Shown: positions 58,591 through 64,000 of the stretch, piece after piece | Position numbering within the stretch: the first letter of the stretch is position 1 | How the letters are laid out: each line of letters starts with the position of its first letter | DNA from: Semisulcospira habei | Lineage: Eukaryota > Mollusca > Gastropoda > Semisulcospiridae | Assembly: GCA_036245525.1 (NCBI GenBank) | Contig: BTPG01000001.1 | Span: forward strand, 216,641,121 to 216,705,120 | DNA length: 64,000 nucleotides | Direction of reading: 5' to 3' | Made by a program: the position numbers and the translations under genes | Notes under the pieces: model-generated | Seen by the model: the letters and a program-made list of their open reading frames with translations, nothing else | Database searches by the model: none | What the model was told of the DNA's origin: nothing

Positions 58591-59755
58591 AGAAACATGT
58601 TTTGTTTTGTTTTTTTCCTTTCCGGCATTGGTACTGTTACGAACAACTGTTAAGGTAATTAGCCAATTCACACACTTCTCCCGACAATGTGTTACAAGAC
58701 TGTCACAGTTCACGTGTGGTGATACGGGTTGTGCGGTCTCCGCTGTGCTTTTGAATGCTTCGTTGCAATGCTGCAAAACGATCAGCTACGGAGCGACCCA
58801 ACTGTGGCACCGCACAACTACTTCGAAGTGAAAGGAATATGTTGATTCCGAGGTTAAAACACTTTCAAAAAGTCGTATGAATAAATTAAATTATGCTTGA
58901 TCTCGCATTTTGTCGGTTGAACTGAGCACTAGTGATGTATTGTTTGTATCGGTATGTCAGGCACAATTTAATCTCTATCTGTAGGGGTCATTTTCGAACC
59001 GGCACATGAGTGGTTTCAAAACTTTGTCTTACGAGCAACAGTGATTAGGATAAGGTATTACGACCACGACAGTGAGATTCTCAGTATCACCTACAACACG
59101 GATGTAATAATATACCAATATTGCCTACACACCTTCAGTGGTTTGCAGCAATCCGCTTTGAGTTGGTTTCGTCACACACCTAGACAGCATCACAGTCTCC
59201 ATTATGGGTCGGCACAGATCGTGACGGAATACTTTGTAATGTGACGTCATTATCTTTCAATGCCCGGTGCACAAGTGGCTGTTCATACACCAGACTGTAT
59301 CTCACAATGTGATACGCTCAAGCTGTATCACACATTGTGCTATACGACTGTTCCGCTTGAAGGCGCAAAGAAGAAGGTGTGTAAGAAAATCAACTGTGTG
59401 CTGTAATAAATTTGTTGAACCTTGTTTGACAGTGAGCTTGCTTTGCTGGTTCGTTCATTTTTTAGTTTATTTATTCAGTACCATGTAATGAAATGCATAT
59501 GACGTCAAAGGCCTCAAACTCTACCAATACTTGAAAATACCACTGCACACAGATATATTCATCTGCATCCTCCAGTCACTGCCACATTTTGTAGCTACTA
59601 CACGAAAGTAGTGCGGCATCCCTGTCCTGTTCCCTTTGAACACGTGTGCCGCTAAACTATACTCAGAGGCAATAATCACACGAAATGTGTAGGTAAGTGA
59701 AGATCTGTCCGCACAACTAACCAAAAACAGTATCTTTGTCGTTTACTTTAGATGT
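58591..59755. other. Unassigned stretch after the host gene
   Basis: Several open frames of 60-84 codons are present but none has protein-like features. No repeat partner in the window. Confidence 0.4.
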
Positions 59756-60485
59756 TGAGCCTACTGTCTGAGCTATCTGCACACAGTCTGAAAGAGTTAT
59801 CACCCGTGGCTGCCCTGGATGACACAGGATTTCACTTGTGGTGAAAATGAGCAAAACTGGACACTGTGGCGAGCACGTTACCTTTGAGATGTAGTAACAT
59901 ACATGTTTTGTGAGCTGCTTGTTATGTACTAAACTGCCCCAAAGAAATTTGAATCATAAAATTCACTAGAGACACAAAACGTCCGGTGAATATCATTTTA
60001 TTAATAAATCAGATTTTCTGCAATGTGCATTACTTTCAAGCCATTTTTATGCTGCAGTGGTTGACAAAGAGATGAGGGACACACGCATATCTATTTGATC
60101 AGGCAAATATGGCCGCTACCATCAAAATACACAACTGTTTGTTTTTCGTGTTTGTAAGTCATCTAGATTTTTTTGTGTTCCTTTGACAAACGAAATGTAG
60201 ATCAAGACCAAACAGGCCGGATTTTCATTCAGGGACACCGCACGTTGTATGCTTTTCAGCTGTGTCCTCTGCAGATGCTCCCTATTTCACTTTCAATATT
60301 CCGTGATGATGATGACTGATGACCTCATATGACATCGATGTGAGATTTTAATACTAATAAAAACTCTATTTCCACAAGATAAAACACTCCTTTCAAAACA
60401 CTCTTTAACAAATTGTGTCAAAATGAAACGGAACAAGAAAAACTCGACGGTGAAATATTCGCGGTTTTATTGCCTCATGGTTTAG
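59756..60485 (+). repeat. Dispersed repeat family E, copy 2
   Basis: Segment B lies at about 59,760-60,020 (reverse complement of 26,195-26,440) and is followed directly by segment A at about 60,030-60,485 (same orientation as 25,611-26,075). The junction around 'cagattttctgcaatg' and 'tttttatgctgcagtgg' is clean. Order and orientation differ from copy 1. Confidence 0.75.
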
Positions 60486-60859
60486 CTTCCTTTCGGATTT
60501 CGGATTTTATCACTACTCAGGCTTTTCGCCAAGCACAGCTTTGCATTCTAATGTACTACGATTATAATGTTCGATGCAAACGCAGCACCCTCGTAGTTCA
60601 TTGAGGTCTCTATGTCAGATCATACCTCTAACTCAAACGATATCCGCGTTGACAACAAATAAACTCATGCAAAAGTTAAGCAACATTATTTTTTTGGCTT
60701 GTTTAGCTTCTTGGAGTCCGTAAAAGAAAGTTAACATTTTGATTCCACTCTCGAAAGACATCGCTATTTAACACCTATTTAAACCACCAAGCCCCGTTTA
60801 AATGATTTAGACCATGTTGTGTTGTCTTTTATTAGCGTTCTCAGCCTTTTAACCAGTTA

Positions 60860-61125
60860 GTGGTGGTGACATATCCGCAACATATTCTTAAATCATTTGA
60901 ATTGGATCCAATTCCCACACCCTTACTTCTTGACTGTATTGACCATGTCCTGCCTGCAATCTCTCATGTACTTGAAGAATCATTATCCTCTGGTATTTTC
61001 ACTGTTCATCTTCAAGAGAGCCGTCATCAAACCTCCATAAAAAAAAATACTGCTCCTTATCCAACTGACTTATAGAAATACGGTCCCGTTTCAAATCTTT
61101 CTTTTTTTGTCAGAGATCTTTTTAA
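60860..61125 (+). pseudogene. CR1/L2-group LINE fragment (reverse-transcriptase N-terminal region)
   Basis: A short frame reading 'SFELDPIPTPLLLDCIDHVL' and 'EESLSSGIFTVHLQES' matches the segment just before the fingers domain of CR1/L2-type reverse transcriptases. It is followed after one stop by 'KYGPVSNLSF', the well-known next motif (YRPVSNLSFLSK in active copies). It ends abruptly near 61,125, beside an inverted family C copy. Confidence 0.8.
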
Positions 61126-61149
61126 AAGAAAAAAATGTCGTTACACAGC

Positions 61150-61640
61150 TACATTCAAGATCATGATCAAGATGACTTTATTGTAGCTGTGGTAGAAATT
61201 AACCATACATAGCAAAAATTGTCTTGCCACCGCAGGCACTGCTCACATTCACTCACTCGCTCATTCCACAATTTACAATAACAGCACTACAAAATGGACA
61301 ATGACTCGGGATGGGTGAAGCACGTCGCCAAGGCATCTTGTGGCCGGCGCCATTGGCTTCATCCGGACCCGAACCTCCCTGACAAAAACAGAATGCTAAG
61401 ACATTCCTATGTCTCCTGAACACAGTATTATATGTTCTTTTGTTAGGTTCCTACTTCACTAAAGCTAGTACATAAAAATACAAGTTAAGAACAGAAACAA
61501 AATGCCGTCGATAGGGAAATGATCTCCGATCTAGGCAACGTAAAACAACTGTCAAAGCTGCACCCGGGTGGCCCGTCGCTATAGTACAGCGCTGGTGTTC
61601 AGAGGGCACCGCTCCTGCAAAGTCCGTCAACGCTATTTAA
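61150..61640 (-). mobile_element. Dispersed repeat family C, copy 2 (LINE-like 3' UTR)
   Basis: Reverse complement of 13,031-13,545. The tail side is at 61,150-61,170, where the tandem 'atgatcaagatga' type repeat replaces the TCTTGAA repeat, and the far end is 'aaagtccgtcaacgc' at about 61,620. Confidence 0.75.
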
Positions 61641-61702
61641 AATAAATAAATGTCATGATGGTAACAGTCATGAGTTTTTATTACTGAATGAAATAAAACC
61701 AG

Positions 61703-61704
<2 letters not shown>

Positions 61705-61778
<74 letters not shown>
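61705..61778. repeat. (CA)n microsatellite
   Basis: About 37 uninterrupted CA units. Confidence 0.97.
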
Positions 61779-61780
<2 letters not shown>

Positions 61781-62403
61781 GAGACAAAAGCCTCAGAGTG
61801 GGTTACCTACCATTTTATGTGAAAATGGGTTCCCATATTTCTATTTATTCTAGGGCTCTGGAATTGATGCGAATGTTTAGAACTCACCTTATAACTAAGC
61901 TCTATAACTTAAAATAAAATAGACATTTTCTAGAAACAGAGCCACTAGATGGAAAAAAATGGGTTTCTACCATTAAAGTGGGTGCCTCTCTCACAAAAAC
62001 TGGCATTACAGTCAAAATGGGTGTCTTCACAACATTAGGCGTCTGTAATAAGGTCAAGTTCAAGGAATACTTCTTTTTCACATTATTGTTTTTTCAACTT
62101 AATGTGTATGTATGCTTTAACATTTTAAACACTGTATGGTGCAAAATTCAATAAACACTGGCCCGTAATCTTTCGATTATGATTTTTACAGAGGAAATCT
62201 TTTAAACATTGCTGCGTTTTTTCCTTCTGAAGCAAAACAGTTTATCATGGCATTTATGTGAGAATCAACATAATGTATTCTGGAAATTAAAAGACTTTTT
62301 TTTTTATGTACTCTGGAGTTTCAGACAAACAGCAACAGTGCATTTTGAATATTAACCCTTATCATTCGGAATACACCAGTGTGTGCAACAAGTGTGACTG
62401 AAA
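61779..62403. other. Unassigned non-coding stretch
   Basis: AT-rich, no protein-like frame, no repeat partner in the window. Confidence 0.4.
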
Positions 62404-62475
62404 TAGTCCAAGGGTAGTGCCAGAATAGCTTGGCGCCTCTAGGCGCCAAGCTATTGTGGCACCACCCTTGAACTA
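62404..62475. repeat. Foldback hairpin 1 (about 35-bp arms, 2-nt loop)
   Basis: Arms 62,404-62,438 and 62,441-62,475 pair with about three mismatches. The arm core 'gccagaatagcttggcgcc' is shared with hairpin 2. Confidence 0.9.
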
Positions 62476-62671
62476 AAGCCATCGGTCATGTCCTTATCTG
62501 TAGGTACTGTAATGTAGCTTGCATATAATTATGGCAGTGAACAAATTTGAAGCTTTTAGCCTCAGTATGACGCGGGTCAAAAGTGTGGAAAAATATGAAA
62601 GATAGAAAAAGACCCAGACGAAGAAACTAACACTTAACTTATTCTACCCCAGACACACCACAGCAAAATAA

Positions 62672-62769
62672 AGATCCACCATGATAGTTCAAGGGTGATG
62701 CCAGAATAGCTTGGCGCCTATGGGCGCCAAGCTATTCTGGCATCACCCTTGAACTATCATGGTGGATCT
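62672..62769. repeat. Foldback hairpin 2 (47-bp perfect arms, 4-nt loop)
   Basis: Positions 62,672-62,718 and 62,723-62,769 are exact reverse complements around TATG. The arms begin AGATCCACC and contain the same core as hairpin 1, about 240 bp away, so the two are related copies of a foldback element. Confidence 0.95.
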
Positions 62770-63140
62770 GTGTCCTGCACTGCAACGCAGTCTTCAGAAG
62801 ACGACTTTAACATTTGGGGATTCCGGTCTTTGTGGTAGAATGAGTTAAAATGACAGAACAGAACACTGACATTAATTAATTAACTGACAACATAAGAAAT
62901 CACTTGAAACTTCAGCCTTTATTAATCACATCAAAGGTGTATGCATTTAAAAACACAGTAACTGTTTGTAAATACTTCAAATCAAACAATCAAGAGCAGT
63001 CAAACCTTTTTCTGGCAACTTTGTGATGAGGAAAACTAGTTCTTGCCTTCGGCACGTAAAGGGTTTCCGCGAATTATGTGCCTCTAATTGATAAAATGAA
63101 GAGAGAAATATAATACCGAATTCTAGCAAGTGCGACAATA
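62770..63140. other. Unassigned non-coding stretch
   Basis: No gene or recognisable repeat. Confidence 0.4.
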
Positions 63141-63863
63141 AAGTTTAGCCGAGTTGGTATACCTCGTCCAGTGGCCTAGGTTAAACGCACCAGTGGTGCC
63201 AATATTGCTATTTTGGCACCAGACCGGTCGCTCGGACCGGTCTGGTGCACCCGATCGGTTTAGAGCGTGTGCTTTCTGCACCTGTAATGGGCAACCTCCC
63301 AGAAAGAATAACGTGACCGTCGTTTGATTGCTGCAAAATAACATGAATAAAGAATAAACCCTTTCCCATATATGCAATCCGGCAATAATGCATCCATCCT
63401 TATGCTAGCACCACGAAACATTACTCGATTTGGCAGATTTGAAAAATAGCTTTTTTTAATCCTCAATGGAGGTGATTTTGCGACATCTGCCTCGTTTGCG
63501 GCAGAAAGCACCATCATTGTTGAAGTTTGAGAAATGAGCGCACTGCATGTACAATGGACTTGATTCGGTGGTGTGGGGCATGACACAAGCCTCCGTCATC
63601 TCAACACAAAACTGGCGTGTTAGGGGAGGTAAAAGGCGCGGCTAAAAGTTAAAACCGCAAATGAACCTTTTTTTCGACTGCCATCACAATCTTCCGCGTG
63701 AACGTACGAGACCACACTACAAGTGCAGAAGCCAACCTACGCATGCAGTTCTGGTGCACGTGACCGGTCCGAGCAACCGGTCTGGTGCGAAAATAGCAAC
63801 AATGGCGCCGCTGGTGCGTTTAACCTAGGTAGAGGGTGAGGTATACCAACTCAGCTAAGGTTT
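63141..63863. mobile_element. MITE-like element with ~110-bp terminal inverted repeats
   Basis: 63,141-63,251 matches the reverse complement of 63,751-63,863 over its length, with landmarks 'gagttggtatacctc', 'cctaggttaaacgcaccag', 'ttgctatttt', 'gcaccagaccggt' and 'gctcggaccggt'. Each arm contains an inner stem, for example 63,216-63,228 with 63,236-63,248 (13 bp perfect, 7-nt loop). The interior of about 500 bp has no convincing gene. I could not fix the target duplication. Confidence 0.85.
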
Positions 63864-64000
63864 ACCCTTCCTGTGACTTTTGAAACAATGCACAGCAGGC
63901 AATGTGTACTTTATAGTAACAAAAAAGTTAGAGACATTTCCAAAATGATCCAGGCGTACATCAGATAAAAGCAAGCTATACACACTGAAATAATAACACT

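Noticed and set aside
60413..60604. 63-codon frame in family E copy 2
   Set aside because: The matching frame is not conserved in copy 1, so it is not coding.

Overview
This is animal nuclear DNA with one host gene fragment and a great deal of mobile DNA. It is rich in microsatellites ((CA/GT)n, (GA)n, (AT)n, (ATT)n, (AACT)n) and contains decayed non-LTR retrotransposons, tRNA-derived SINEs, an LTR retrotransposon with a related solo LTR, and one large DNA-virus-like transposon of the Polinton/Maverick class. The repeat style, such as a LINE 3' end with an (AACT)n tail, suggests a marine invertebrate, most likely a mollusc. That is an inference; no diagnostic host marker gene is present. I saw no tRNA, rRNA or CRISPR.

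Layout. 1-6.4 kb holds a CR1-like LINE with a 163-bp tandem 5' leader and an internal deletion, then a second LINE reduced to ORF1 plus its 3' end. 7.7-11.2 kb holds two more LINE copies on the minus strand; the longer one carries a 60-bp nested LINE insertion with a perfect 13-bp target duplication. 11.2-28.9 kb is mostly unassigned DNA with at least five dispersed repeat families (called A-E here), long microsatellites, a 70-bp perfect inverted repeat around an (AT)n tract, and a 1.25-kb solo LTR with a 5-bp target duplication. 28.9-30.3 kb is an L1/Tx1-like LINE remnant, and a full SINE lies at 31.4 kb.

32,506-54,758 is a Polinton of about 16.4 kb of its own sequence, bounded by ~246-bp terminal inverted repeats and a 5-6 bp target duplication. 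It encodes protein-primed DNA polymerase B, a retroviral-type integrase, an A32-like packaging ATPase, a double jelly-roll major capsid protein, a candidate minor capsid protein and several small conserved proteins. The adenovirus-type protease could not be found. POLB, INT and at least five other genes are broken, while major capsid, ATPase, the coiled-coil/membrane protein and the candidate minor capsid protein remain open. A young Ty3-like element carrying only gag-protease (36,003-41,425) is nested inside POLB, and a SINE is nested inside the right terminal inverted repeat. The order of events is therefore Polinton first, then the LTR element and the SINE independently.

After 54.8 kb comes about 3 kb of non-repetitive DNA that reads as an intron, then the last coding exon of an unrecognised host gene (57,881-58,048) with its 3' UTR. 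The tail of the window has more dispersed repeats, two related foldback hairpins (62.4 and 62.7 kb) and a ~720-bp element with ~110-bp inverted termini (63.1-63.9 kb).
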